This document shows positions 43,280 through 52,021 of a stretch of 64,000 bases of DNA, piece by piece. The DNA is taken from NCBI RefSeq assembly GCF_009755605.1, contig NZ_WPNZ01000009.1, positions 186,001 to 250,000 of the forward strand. The letters are read 5' to 3'. The notes beneath the pieces were generated by a model. That model was not told the DNA's origin. It did not search any database and was given only the letters and a program-made list of their open reading frames with translations. The stretch comes from Streptomyces typhae (GTDB lineage Bacteria; Actinomycetota; Actinomycetes; Streptomycetales; Streptomycetaceae). Made by a program: the position numbers and the translations under genes. The first letter of the stretch is position 1, and every line of letters begins with the position of its first letter.

Positions 43280-44385
43280 TACGTCTCGAGGCAGAACTCG
43301 GCCAGCGGATAGCCGACGTGCCGGTCCTCGGTCGGCAGATATCCGAGCACCTTGTCGCCGGGCTTGAGTTCGGTGCTGTTGAGGACCTTGGCGCCCGGAC
43401 CGAGGACCCGTACGTGCCAGTCGTCCTGGAGGATCAGGTTGGCCTCGCGGCCGTCGGCGGCGACGGCGTTCACCGAGATCAGCGGGCGGGTCTCGATCTT
43501 GACGCGGCCCACGGTGACGAGCCGGGTGCGGCCCTCCGTGTCGACGGCCACGATCTTGCTGCCCGCCTTCAGCTCGCTGAGGTAGTTGGTGCGGCCGTTC
43601 TGGGACATCGTGTACGAGTGGATGGCGCCCGCGTTCACGCGGAACGGCCGGGTGGGCATGTACGGCAGCGGGTGCGTCTCGCTGACGCACAGCACCATGC
43701 CCTTGGAGTGCGAGCCGACCAGGATGCCCTCGTCCTTGCGGAAGTAGGTGCAGGTGTCGACGCAGGCGCGCTCGCCCATGCCGACGTGCTCGGTGGAGAC
43801 GACCTCCAGTTCCACCAGGCCCAGGTCCGGGGTCTCGGCCTCCACCACGGTCTTGAGGGCCGCCGCGTCACCGACCTTGCGCGGCGCCATCATGACTCCG
43901 TCGGAGCCGAGTTCGAGCACGCCGAAGATGATCTCGGCCTCCTCGACGTCCGCGGCCACCGTGATCAGGCTGCCGGGGGAGCCCGTGGACGCCGCGATCA
44001 CGATCTCCAGCGGGATCTTGGTGGGGTCGCGGAAGAGCAGCAGGCTCCACCGCTCCGTACGGGCCGACTGGCAGGCGTCCTCCAGGGTCGGCGCGTCGAT
44101 GATCTCCACGAACCGGCCGAACTCGATGTCGGGGTGGGCGATCGCCAGCTCGGCGGGGGTCACGCCGTGGAACGCCGGGTCGACGATGACCACGTTCGCC
44201 TCGCCGAAGTCCTCGGGCAGCGCCCGTCCGCGCGGGAACAGCACTTTCTTGACCGTCGGGGGCAGGCCCGCGAGGTCCGCCGGGTCCGCGGCGACGATGC
44301 CGTCGAGCCGGTAGTGCAGGGCCTCCTGGACGATGGCGTCCTTGGCCTCGCCGAGGTCCCGGATGTCCAGCCAGCTGAGCTTCAT
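43279..44385 (-). CDS. griH: GriH-like 3-amino-4-hydroxybenzoate synthase (DHQ synthase II family)
   Basis: 368 residues of the archaeal-type dehydroquinate synthase II family (MKLSWLDIRD, DGVMMAPRKVGDAAAL, GSHSKGMVLCVSETHPLPYMP, RPFRVNAGAIHSY). In grixazone biosynthesis GriH converts the C7 aldol product from GriI into 3-amino-4-hydroxybenzoic acid. The adjacent aldolase makes that role far more likely than shikimate metabolism. TTAGGAGC precedes ATG 44385. The upstream frame is open for 80 codons through an 18-bp repeat, but the RBS fixes this start. Confidence 0.88.
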   Translation of the reverse strand: MKLSWLDIRDLGEAKDAIVQEALHYRLDGIVAADPADLAGLPPTVKKVLFPRGRALPEDFGEANVVIVDPAFHGVTPAELAIAHPDIEFGRFVEIIDAPTLEDACQSARTERWSLLLFRDPTKIPLEIVIAASTGSPGSLITVAADVEEAEIIFGVLELGSDGVMMAPRKVGDAAALKTVVEAETPDLGLVELEVVSTEHVGMGERACVDTCTYFRKDEGILVGSHSKGMVLCVSETHPLPYMPTRPFRVNAGAIHSYTMSQNGRTNYLSELKAGSKIVAVDTEGRTRLVTVGRVKIETRPLISVNAVAADGREANLILQDDWHVRVLGPGAKVLNSTELKPGDKVLGYLPTEDRHVGYPLAEFCLET

Positions 44386-44408
44386 GAGGTCAGGGCTCCT
44401 AAGTTTCC

Positions 44409-44498
44409 GTGCGTTCAGGGGTTCGCGTGCGTTCAGGGGTTCGCGTGCGTTCAGGGATTCGAGTGCGTTCAGGAGTTCGCGTGCGTTCAGGGATTCGT
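44409..44498. repeat. Five-unit 18-bp tandem repeat upstream of griH
   Basis: GTGCGTTCAGGGGTTCGC units start at 44409, 44427, 44445, 44463 and 44481; the first two are identical, the others differ at 1-2 positions. They lie in the griI-griH gap, 23 bp upstream of the griH start, within the presumed mRNA leader. Confidence 0.85.
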
Positions 44499-44635
44499 GC
44501 GTGAGTGGGTGCCGCGCCGCGCGGTGAGCGGGGGCAGGCTGCGCGAGCCGGCCGGGCACCGCGCCCGGTGACGTGGTCACGTACCGGCGGACGTGGCGGA
44601 CATGGTCGTACGCGTCACTCGCCATGAGTCAGGCG

Positions 44636-45409
44636 TCACACGCCGTGGATGAGGTCGGCCAGCTTCCCCGCCATCGCTCCGGGATCCGGCGCCTCGAACA
44701 CGTTGCGGCCCATGGCCACGCCCGCGACCCCCGAGTTCAGCGCCTCGGCGACATGGGCGAGCACCTGGCCCTCGTCGTCGTTGCGCGGCCCGCCGACCGT
44801 GACGACGGGGACCGGCGCGCAGGCCACGATCTCCTTCATCTCCGCGACCGAGCCGACGTAGGGGGTCTTCACCAGGTCGGCCCCGAGGTCGGCGGCGACC
44901 GTCACCGCGTGCTGGACGAGGGCCGGGTCGCGCGGGTTGCTGATCCTCGGTCCGCGCGGGTACATCATCGCGAGGAGTGGGACGTTCCAGCGGTCGCAGG
45001 CCTCGGCGACGGCGGCCAGGTCGGCAATCTGCCGCTGCTCGCCGTCCGAGCCCAGGTTGACGTGGACGCTCACCGCGTCGGCACCGAGGCGCAGGCTCTC
45101 CTCGACGCCGGCGACCAGATACTTGGCGTCGGGGTCGGGGGCGAGCACGGTGCTCGCGCTCAGATGGACGATGAGCGAGGTGGCGCTGAACCACTCCGGG
45201 TCGACGTGCCTGAGGGCGCCCTTGTGCAGCACGATCGCGTCCACCCTGTTGGTGGCGAGCCGCCCCACCAGCGCGTCGATGCCCGTGCCGCCGGTGACCG
45301 GTCCCTGGGTCACCGAATGGTCGAGCGGCACGATCAGCAGCCGTTCGGAATCGTTTCGGTAGAGGCGTCGCAGGCGGAGTCGCCTGCCGAACGCACCATT
45401 GGAGATCAT
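44636..45409 (-). CDS. griI: GriI-like C7 aldolase
   Basis: 257 residues of the class I fructose-bisphosphate/DeoC-LacD aldolase group. LLIVPLDHSVTQGP is the family N-terminus; Schiff-base Lys lies in ADLVKTPYVGS; VVTVGGPRNDDEG and GVAMGRNVFEAPDP bind phosphate. GriI condenses dihydroxyacetone phosphate with L-aspartate-4-semialdehyde, the first step to 3,4-AHBA. GGAGGGAG lies about 10 bases before ATG 45409. It is upstream of griH in one operon and divergent from the ammonia lyase. Confidence 0.88.
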   Translation of the reverse strand: MISNGAFGRRLRLRRLYRNDSERLLIVPLDHSVTQGPVTGGTGIDALVGRLATNRVDAIVLHKGALRHVDPEWFSATSLIVHLSASTVLAPDPDAKYLVAGVEESLRLGADAVSVHVNLGSDGEQRQIADLAAVAEACDRWNVPLLAMMYPRGPRISNPRDPALVQHAVTVAADLGADLVKTPYVGSVAEMKEIVACAPVPVVTVGGPRNDDEGQVLAHVAEALNSGVAGVAMGRNVFEAPDPGAMAGKLADLIHGV

Positions 45410-45567
45410 GGGGTTTCCGCTCCCTCCGTGCCTTTCCTGGGGCAACTCTGGGCCGGGCGCGCATTTTTGCTGTCTCGTCCGGATATCAGGCGTGCGCGAG
45501 AAGGGATATCGGTGGGAAACACCGGCTCTCAAGACTCTTGAGCAACCGGCGAGAAAGGTGTCCACCA
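45410..45567. promoter_or_regulatory. Divergent promoter region, griI / ammonia lyase
   Basis: This 158-bp gap serves both arms of the cluster. It contains GGATATCAGGC and GGGATATCGGTGGGAAA (about 45480-45520), and a CTCAAG-ACT-CTTGAG palindrome. The GATATCGGTGGGAA sequence resembles the GGTGGGAAGCTATATCGGC arm upstream of the SARP gene, suggesting a shared regulator. Confidence 0.45.
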
Positions 45568-47166
45568 GTGACCACCACCACCATTGACGGGCATGAACTG
45601 ACCATCGGCGAAGTCATGGCCGCGGCGTCCCGTACGGGGTCGGAATTCGCGATCTCCGAGGACGCCCTGAAGGCGATGCACGCCTCCCGGAACCTCAAGC
45701 TGGAGATCCTGCTGACCGGCAAGCCCATCTACGGGGTGACCACCGGCTTCGGCGACAGTGTCATCCGGCAGATCTCGCCGGAGAAGACCGCACGGCTGCA
45801 GAGCGAGCTGATCCGCTACCACCTGAACGGGACCGGGCCGCTGGCCTCCGACGAGATCGTGCGCGCCACTCTGCTGATCCGCGCCAACTGCCTCGCCCGG
45901 GGCAACTCCGGCGTCAGCACCCCGGTCGTGGAGCGGCTCCTCGACTTCCTCCAGCACGACATCCTGCCGACCATTCCCGAGCGCGGCTCGGTCGGCGCGA
46001 GCGGGGACCTCGTACCGCTCTGCTATCTCGCGTACGCGCTGACGGGCGAGGGCAAGGTGCGCCACCGCGGCGAGGTGCGCGACGCCGCGGACGTGTTCGC
46101 CGAGCTGGGCCTCGAACCCGTACAGCTGGAGTCCAAGGACGGGCTCGCGCTGATCAACGGCACGTCGTTCAGTTCCGCGATCGCCTCCCTGAACACCGAG
46201 GAGGCAGCGCAGCTGGCCGAGGTCGCCGACATCTGCACCGCGCTCGCCAGCGAGGGCATGCTCGGCAACCGCGGGCACTACGCGCCGTTCATCCACGACG
46301 AGAAGCCGCACGACGGGCAGCGCGCGAGCGCCGGGTTCATCCACGACCTGCTCGACGGGTCGGCCCTGTCCATGACCCACGACCAGGTCGTCGACCTCAA
46401 CGACCCGCTGGACGGCCGGCACTTCCAGAAGCTCACCCGCTCCATCCAGGACCGCTACTCGCTGCGCTGCGCGCCGCACGTCACGGGCGTCCTGCGGGAC
46501 CTGCTCGACTGGACCCGCAAGTGGCTGACCGTGGAGATCAACTCCTCCAGCGACAACCCGCTGTTCGACCCGTCCACGGGCCGGGTGTACAGCGGCGGCA
46601 ACTTCTACGGCGGCCATGTCGTCACCGCCATGGACTCGCTGAAGACGGCCGTCGCGGGCATCGCCGACCTGCTCGACCGGCAGCTCGCGCTGCTCGTGGA
46701 CGAGAAGTTCAACAACGGCCTGACCCCGAACCTGATCGCCCCGGTGGCCGACGACGACACCGAGGCCGGGCTCCAGCACGGGTTCAAGGGCATGCAGATC
46801 GCGTGCTCGGCGCTCACCGCGGAGGCGCTCAAGAGCGCGGGCCCCGTCAGTACGTTCTCGCGCTCGACGGAGGCGCACAACCAGGACAAGGTCAGCATGG
46901 CCCCGATCGCGGCGCGCGACGCCCGTACCATCATCGAGCTGACCCGTGAGGTCGCGGCCATCCACCTCATCGCCGCCTGCCAGGCCGTCGAGCTGCGCGG
47001 CCTCGACGAGATGAGCCCGCGCACCCGGGCCGTGCACGACGTCGTCCGGGCGAAGGTGCCCTTCGCCGCCAAGGACCGGCAGATGGACGGGGACATCGCC
47101 GCCGTCGTCGCCCTGATCTCCTCGGGTGCGATCACCGAGGCCGCCCGGACGGAGGCCCTGGTGTGA
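45568..47166 (+). CDS. MIO-type aromatic amino acid ammonia lyase, probably tyrosine
   Basis: 532 residues. Ala144-Ser145-Gly146 in GSVGASGDLVPL form the MIO prosthetic group; Tyr55 (IYGVTTGFG) is the catalytic base; NGTSF and NSSSDNPLF are family motifs. The selectivity pair reads Tyr84-His85 (IRYHLNGTG); His at this place favours tyrosine over phenylalanine or histidine, and aminomutases can also carry it. In context it makes p-coumarate. GTG 45568 has GAAAGG 9 bases upstream. Its stop overlaps the ligase start. Confidence 0.82.
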   Translation: MTTTTIDGHELTIGEVMAAASRTGSEFAISEDALKAMHASRNLKLEILLTGKPIYGVTTGFGDSVIRQISPEKTARLQSELIRYHLNGTGPLASDEIVRATLLIRANCLARGNSGVSTPVVERLLDFLQHDILPTIPERGSVGASGDLVPLCYLAYALTGEGKVRHRGEVRDAADVFAELGLEPVQLESKDGLALINGTSFSSAIASLNTEEAAQLAEVADICTALASEGMLGNRGHYAPFIHDEKPHDGQRASAGFIHDLLDGSALSMTHDQVVDLNDPLDGRHFQKLTRSIQDRYSLRCAPHVTGVLRDLLDWTRKWLTVEINSSSDNPLFDPSTGRVYSGGNFYGGHVVTAMDSLKTAVAGIADLLDRQLALLVDEKFNNGLTPNLIAPVADDDTEAGLQHGFKGMQIACSALTAEALKSAGPVSTFSRSTEAHNQDKVSMAPIAARDARTIIELTREVAAIHLIAACQAVELRGLDEMSPRTRAVHDVVRAKVPFAAKDRQMDGDIAAVVALISSGAITEAARTEALV

Positions 47167-48500
47167 CCGTGTCCGTCGACACCGCGGTGAACGGCGACGC
47201 GCACACCGCGAGGACCCGCAGCGCCCTGCCCGCCCTCGGCGACTGGACCACCTTCGACGGACTGCGGGCTCTCCAGGAGGACCGGGTCGGGCCCATGCTC
47301 CGCGGGGCCGCGAACTCACCGTTCTACGCGGCCCGCCTGGACGGCGCGCGGGGCCTCGGCGACGTCGGGCTCACCAGCAAGGCGGACCTGCGCGCCAGCT
47401 ACCCGTTCGGGATGCTCGGGGTGCCCAAGGAGCGGCTGGCGACCTATCACGAGTCCAGCGGCAGCACGGGCAATCCGACCCCCGCGTACTTCACGGAGGC
47501 GGAGTGGACGGACCTCGCCGACCGGTTCGTGCGCAAGACCGTGGGGATCGGGCCCGAGGACACCATGCTCGTGCGCATCCCCTACGGGCTCGTCCTCGCC
47601 GGGCACATGGCCCACTGGGCCGCCATGCGCAGCGGCGCGACCGTCGTCCCCGGCGACTGCCGTTCCCTCGCGGTGCCCTATCCGCGGGTGGTGCGGGTCC
47701 TGCGCGACCTGGAGGTGACGCTGACCTGGTCGACGCCGAGCGAGAGCCTGCTCTGGGTCGCCGCGGCGCGGGCCGCGGGCCACGGCGCGAACCCCTTCCC
47801 CGCGCTGCGGGCGCTGTACGTGGCGGGGGAGCCGCTCAGCGGGGCGCGCCGCCGCCGCATCGAGGAGATCATCGGGGCCCCGGTCATCGAGGAGTACGGC
47901 TGCACCGAGGTCGGCCCGCTGGGCAGCGACTGCGTGCACGGCCGGATGCACTTCTGGGCGGACCGGGTGCTGCCGGAGGTGTACGACCCGCAGACCGGGG
48001 AGCTCGCCCCCGAGGGCACCGGGCAGCTCGTCATCACCCCGCTGTACCGCGAGGCGATGCCGCTCCTGCGCTACAACCTGGAAGACCTGGTGGAGCTGCG
48101 GTACGACGACTGCCCGTGCGGCTGGAAACTGCCGACGGTACGGGTGCTCGGGCGGCTCGGACAGGGCTACACGGTCGACGCCAAGCGCCTCGGGCAGGTC
48201 CAGGTGGAGGAGCTCGTCTACCGCCTCCCGGCGGCGTACGGCGTGCTGTTCTGGCGGGCCAGGGCCGAGCACGAGCGGCTCGTCGTGCAGATCGAGGTAC
48301 CCGGCGGGGGCGGCGGCAAGGCCGCGGCGCTGCTCGCCGAGATGATCGCGGGAGAGCTGGGGGTGCGCTGCGAGGTCGGCGTGGTCCCCGAGGGCACGCT
48401 CGTGCCCAGCGGCCTGCTGTCCCGGCGTCTGGACGCGATGAAGCCGCGCAGGCTGTTCGGTCCCGACGAGGACTGGGACAACGCCGTCGTCCGGGGCTGA
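47163..48500 (+). CDS. PaaK-like AMP-forming ligase
   Basis: 445 residues of the phenylacetate-CoA ligase branch of adenylating enzymes. SSGSTGNPT (98-106) is the P-loop; IEEYGCTEVG and RYNLEDLVEL are the A5 and A7-like motifs. No carrier protein or thioesterase is present, so it may activate 3-amino-4-hydroxybenzoate for esterification with p-vinylphenol. The acyl-accepting step is not evident. GTGA overlap with the lyase. The 268 bp that follow have no gene. Confidence 0.82.
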   Translation: MTVSVDTAVNGDAHTARTRSALPALGDWTTFDGLRALQEDRVGPMLRGAANSPFYAARLDGARGLGDVGLTSKADLRASYPFGMLGVPKERLATYHESSGSTGNPTPAYFTEAEWTDLADRFVRKTVGIGPEDTMLVRIPYGLVLAGHMAHWAAMRSGATVVPGDCRSLAVPYPRVVRVLRDLEVTLTWSTPSESLLWVAAARAAGHGANPFPALRALYVAGEPLSGARRRRIEEIIGAPVIEEYGCTEVGPLGSDCVHGRMHFWADRVLPEVYDPQTGELAPEGTGQLVITPLYREAMPLLRYNLEDLVELRYDDCPCGWKLPTVRVLGRLGQGYTVDAKRLGQVQVEELVYRLPAAYGVLFWRARAEHERLVVQIEVPGGGGGKAAALLAEMIAGELGVRCEVGVVPEGTLVPSGLLSRRLDAMKPRRLFGPDEDWDNAVVRG

Positions 48501-48768
48501 CGCCCGGTGACCGTGACCAACAGCCCGGCCGTACGGGAGTGCCCAGCGCGGGCCGCCCGCCGCGGCCGTACGGCGACGCCCTCTTCCGCCCCGTTGGGAG
48601 GCGTCGTCCCGAGGGGCGGCCGCCGGGTCCGGAACCCCGGCGGTCGCCCCCGCTCCGGTTGCTCCCGCTCCGCTTGACGCCTCAAACGAGGGATGTCGCC
48701 GGTGTGCCCGCGGTTGGCAGAGTCCGCAGCGTCTGGGCACACAGGTTCGGGGCCGGGGAGGACTGAGG

Positions 48769-50268
48769 ATGACGACGAGCGAGGGCATCGCGCGCCCGGT
48801 GGCGGCAGACTCGTCCCGCGCACCGGGGCCGGCCCCCACCGGCCCTACAGCACCGCCCGGCCCTTCGGGCCTCGCCGCACCGTCCGGCCCTTCGGGCCTC
48901 GCCGCACCGTCCGGCCCTTCGGGCCTCGCCGGGCTGCTCAGAGGGCGTGGGCTGCGGCGCGGGCAGGACGACTTCGCGGTGGAGCTCGACGGGTTCAACC
49001 TGATCACCGAGCACGACCCGGACCTGATCGCGGTCGTCGCCGACGCCGCTGACGTGCGCGCCGCCGTGGCGTACGCCGCCGCCCGTGAGCTGCCGATCGC
49101 CGTCCAGGCCACCGGCCACGGCCCCTCCAACCCCGCCGACCGCGGGCTGCTGATCAGCACCCGCAAGCTGCGGGGCGTGACGATCGACCCGCTCGCGCGG
49201 TCGGCGCGGGCGGAGGGCGGCGTCCAGTGGTACGAGGTGGTGCAGGCGGCAGCCGAGTACGGCCTCGCCCCGCTCAGCGGATCGTCGCCGCTCACCGGCG
49301 TCACCGGCTACACGCTCGGCGGCGGCCTCGGCCTGCTGGCACGCAGATACGGCTACGCGGCGGACCTCGTGACCGCCGTCGAGGTCGTCACCGCCGACGG
49401 GCGGGCGCACCGGGCCACCGCGGACCGCGACACCGACCTGTTCTGGGCGCTGCGCGGCGGCACCGGCAACTTCGGCGTGGTGACCGCCCTGGAGTTCGGC
49501 CTCGTACCGGTGGCGCGGCTCTACGGCGGCGGTCTCTTCTTCCCGGGCGACGCTGCGGCGGACGTGCTGCACGCCTGGCGCGTCTGGACCGGGTCCGTGC
49601 CGGACGAACTGACCTCGTCGTTCGCGCTGTTGCGGCTGCCGGACATCGAGGCGGTCCCCGACTTCCTGCGCGGCCGGCTCACCGCGCACATCCGGATCGC
49701 CCACCTGGGTTCCGCCGACTCCGGGGCCGACCTGGTCGCGCCGCTGCGCGCGGCGGCGCCACTCGTCGTCGACACCCTCGCCGAGATCCCGTACACCCGC
49801 TCCGGCGAGATCCACACCGACCCGATCGAGCCGATGCCGTACCACGCGCGGTCGTTGATGCTCCGCGAGCTCGACGAGACGGCGGCGGACGGGCTGCTCG
49901 CGCTCGCGGGGCCCGGCGCCGACTGTATCGACCTGGTGGTGGAGCTAAGGCAGTTGGGCGGCGCGCTGGGCCGTCCCGCGCCGGTGCCGAACGCGGTCGA
50001 CCACCGGGACGCCGCGTTCGCCCTGTCGACGGTGTCGCTGCCGGACGGCAGGCCGCCGCTGGTGGTCGACGGCATGGCGCCCTGGGGCACGGGCCGCAGG
50101 CTGCTCAACCTCCTCGCCAGCCCCGACACCGCGCACCTGGCGAGGACCGGCTACGAGCCCGCCACCTACGCCCGGCTCGCCGACGTCAAGGCCCGGGTCG
50201 ACCCGAAGAATCTGTTCCGCTTCAACCACAATATTCCGCCACTCGCCCAGCCCGCCCGACCGCTGTGA
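48769..50268 (+). CDS. FAD-linked oxidase (PCMH/BBE type) 1
   Basis: 499 residues. FAD-binding PCMH domain with ATGHGPS (His117, probable covalent FAD site), GYTLGGGLGLLARRYG, and FWALRGGTGNFGVVT; BBE-type end VDPKNLFRFNHNIPP. No Cys at the second flavin link. Residues 29-54 are three GPSGLAAPS units encoded by a 27-bp repeat (48859-48931), absent from its paralogue at 56282. GGGGAG precedes the ATG. Substrate unknown; phenolic oxidation is plausible. Confidence 0.85.
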   Translation: MTTSEGIARPVAADSSRAPGPAPTGPTAPPGPSGLAAPSGPSGLAAPSGPSGLAGLLRGRGLRRGQDDFAVELDGFNLITEHDPDLIAVVADAADVRAAVAYAAARELPIAVQATGHGPSNPADRGLLISTRKLRGVTIDPLARSARAEGGVQWYEVVQAAAEYGLAPLSGSSPLTGVTGYTLGGGLGLLARRYGYAADLVTAVEVVTADGRAHRATADRDTDLFWALRGGTGNFGVVTALEFGLVPVARLYGGGLFFPGDAAADVLHAWRVWTGSVPDELTSSFALLRLPDIEAVPDFLRGRLTAHIRIAHLGSADSGADLVAPLRAAAPLVVDTLAEIPYTRSGEIHTDPIEPMPYHARSLMLRELDETAADGLLALAGPGADCIDLVVELRQLGGALGRPAPVPNAVDHRDAAFALSTVSLPDGRPPLVVDGMAPWGTGRRLLNLLASPDTAHLARTGYEPATYARLADVKARVDPKNLFRFNHNIPPLAQPARPL

Positions 50269-50483
50269 ATGCGGTGTGGACGGCTCGTGACGAGCAGCGC
50301 GCACACGACCGCGCACAGAGCTCTGAGCAGGTGCGACGGCCTTGATCCCGGCAATGTTCCGCGGCGCGGGCGGAGCGCTGGTAAAGCCGCGCGGTACCCG
50401 CGATATCCCGTCGATACGCCCCGCTCGCAAGCTAAGCGGGAGCCTTCGGCGACCCCTTGGTCGATGAGTACAGGAGGACGACA

Positions 50484-50864
50484 GTGAAACGACGCAACGT
50501 GGTGAAGGGCGTGGCCGGCGGAGTCGCCGCCGCCGCGGTCCCCTTCGGCATCATCGAGGCGGGCAGGGACCGGTTCGGCGCGCAGGACGGCGCCGGCGAC
50601 AGCGCGGACGCCCAGGCGGCCGCGGCACCCGGGGGCCCGTACTCCGAGACGTACAAAGGCCGCACGATCACCGTGTCCGACGCCGACGACACGGTGCACA
50701 TAGACGGCAAGCAGCTGCACCTCATGAAGATGGGCGAAGGCGCCTATCTGAGCGCGATGTGCCACTACCGCATGGCTCCCACCCCGCTGGCCGCGGGGCG
50801 GCAGGCGGTCGACGAGCTGCGCGGCGCCAATCTGCTGCCGGGGGGCGGCAGCCACCACGCCTGA
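50484..50864 (+). CDS. MelC1/GriE-like copper chaperone
   Basis: 126 residues. VKRRNVVKGVAGGVAAAAVPF is a twin-Arg signal. The caddie domain shows HLMKMGEGAYLSAMCHYRM with Met and His for copper, and PLAAGRQAVDEL. Such proteins load Cu and export the partner tyrosinase. AGGAGG 6 bases before GTG 50484. It lies directly upstream of the tyrosinase gene. Confidence 0.86.
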   Translation: MKRRNVVKGVAGGVAAAAVPFGIIEAGRDRFGAQDGAGDSADAQAAAAPGGPYSETYKGRTITVSDADDTVHIDGKQLHLMKMGEGAYLSAMCHYRMAPTPLAAGRQAVDELRGANLLPGGGSHHA

Positions 50865-50931
50865 ACCGGGCCGCGTGCCCGCGCAGGCCACCACCGAGAG
50901 ATCCGCGAGAACCGCAGGAGGGGAAGACCCC

Positions 50932-51849
50932 ATGGTCCATGTGCGGAAGAACCACCTCGACATGTCCGCCACTGAGAAAAGACGATTCGTCCGCGCGCTG
51001 CGCAAGGTCAAGGAAGTCGGGATCTACGACGAGCTCGTCGGGATACACATCCGGATCAACTCGGGCGACTACCTGGACAAGGACAAGGGCAAGCGCTGGG
51101 GCCACATGAGCCCGGGACTCTTCCCCTGGCACCGGCAGTACCTGCTGCTCCTGGAGCGGGCGATGCAGCGTTTCGACCCCACCGTCACGCTGCCGTACTG
51201 GGACTGGACCAAGGACCAGAGCCAGGACTCGCCGCTGTGGGGCGACGACTTCATGGGCGGCAACGGGCGCCCCGGCGACCGCCAGGTCATGACCGGGCCC
51301 TTCGCCCGCGTCAACGGCTGGAAGCTCAACATCAGCGTCGTCCCGGTCGGTGACGAGCACCCCGCGTTCAACGGCCACTACACCGCGGACGACCGGGACT
51401 TCCTCGTACGCGACATGGGCACCGTGAATCCGAATCTGCCGACGGTCAAGGAACTGGAGGACACCCTCGCGCTCACCACCTACGACACTCCGCCTTTCAA
51501 CTACACCTCCGGTTACGGCAGTGAGCCGCAATCCCTGCGCAATCACCTGGAGGGCTACGCGAAGTTCCCGCACGAGGCGGAACTCGGCAAGCTGCACGGC
51601 GCGGGACACACCTGGGTGGGCGGCCACATGCTGTACATAGGCTCGCCGAACGACCCCATCTTCTTCCTGCACCACTGTTTCATCGACAAGCTCTGGACGA
51701 TCTGGCAGGAGACGCACCCCGACGTCCCGCAGTACCTGCCCGTCGAGAAGCACCCGGAGGTGCCGTCACTGCACACCAAGCTCGCCCCCTGGTACACCAT
51801 GTCTCCCGCTGACCTGCTGAACCACAAGAAGTTCTACCGCTACGCCTGA
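50932..51849 (+). CDS. Tyrosinase-like copper oxidase (o-aminophenol oxidase, GriF/NspF type)
   Basis: 305 residues with a complete binuclear copper site: His39, His58 and His67 (GLFPWHRQY) for CuA, His222, His226 and His248 (DPIFFLHH) for CuB. It has no signal peptide and depends on the chaperone upstream. Relatives oxidise 3-amino-4-hydroxybenzoyl compounds, either to nitroso (NspF) or to quinone imine (GriF). In this cluster a C-nitroso product, as in ferroverdin, is the most economical reading. AGGAGGGG precedes ATG 50932. Confidence 0.88.
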   Translation: MVHVRKNHLDMSATEKRRFVRALRKVKEVGIYDELVGIHIRINSGDYLDKDKGKRWGHMSPGLFPWHRQYLLLLERAMQRFDPTVTLPYWDWTKDQSQDSPLWGDDFMGGNGRPGDRQVMTGPFARVNGWKLNISVVPVGDEHPAFNGHYTADDRDFLVRDMGTVNPNLPTVKELEDTLALTTYDTPPFNYTSGYGSEPQSLRNHLEGYAKFPHEAELGKLHGAGHTWVGGHMLYIGSPNDPIFFLHHCFIDKLWTIWQETHPDVPQYLPVEKHPEVPSLHTKLAPWYTMSPADLLNHKKFYRYA

Positions 51850-51911
51850 CCAACCCGTAGCGCAGCAGCAAATGGCGGCCGCGGTTTGCTTTTCGGCAGC
51901 CGTTCCGTGAC

Positions 51912-51961
51912 GCCGATATAGTTTCCCGACGACTTCAGGACCGGTGGGAAGCTATATCGGC
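51912..51961. promoter_or_regulatory. 16-bp inverted repeat upstream of the SARP gene
   Basis: GCCGATATAGTTTCCC (51912-51927) and GGGAAGCTATATCGGC (51946-51961) are complementary at 15 of 16 positions with an 18-bp spacer, 60 bp before the SARP start. AT-rich half sites in this GC context point to an operator rather than a terminator. Confidence 0.65.
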
Positions 51962-52021
51962 ATTACCGACGTGCTCGTCCTTGCGCTTTTCCTTGAGTGG
52001 TTCAACGGGGGTTAATCAGAA

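Noticed and set aside
44386..44625. N-terminal 80-codon extension of the griH-like protein
   Set aside because: Encoded by an 18-bp repeat; TTAGGAGC lies before ATG 44385 and family proteins start there.
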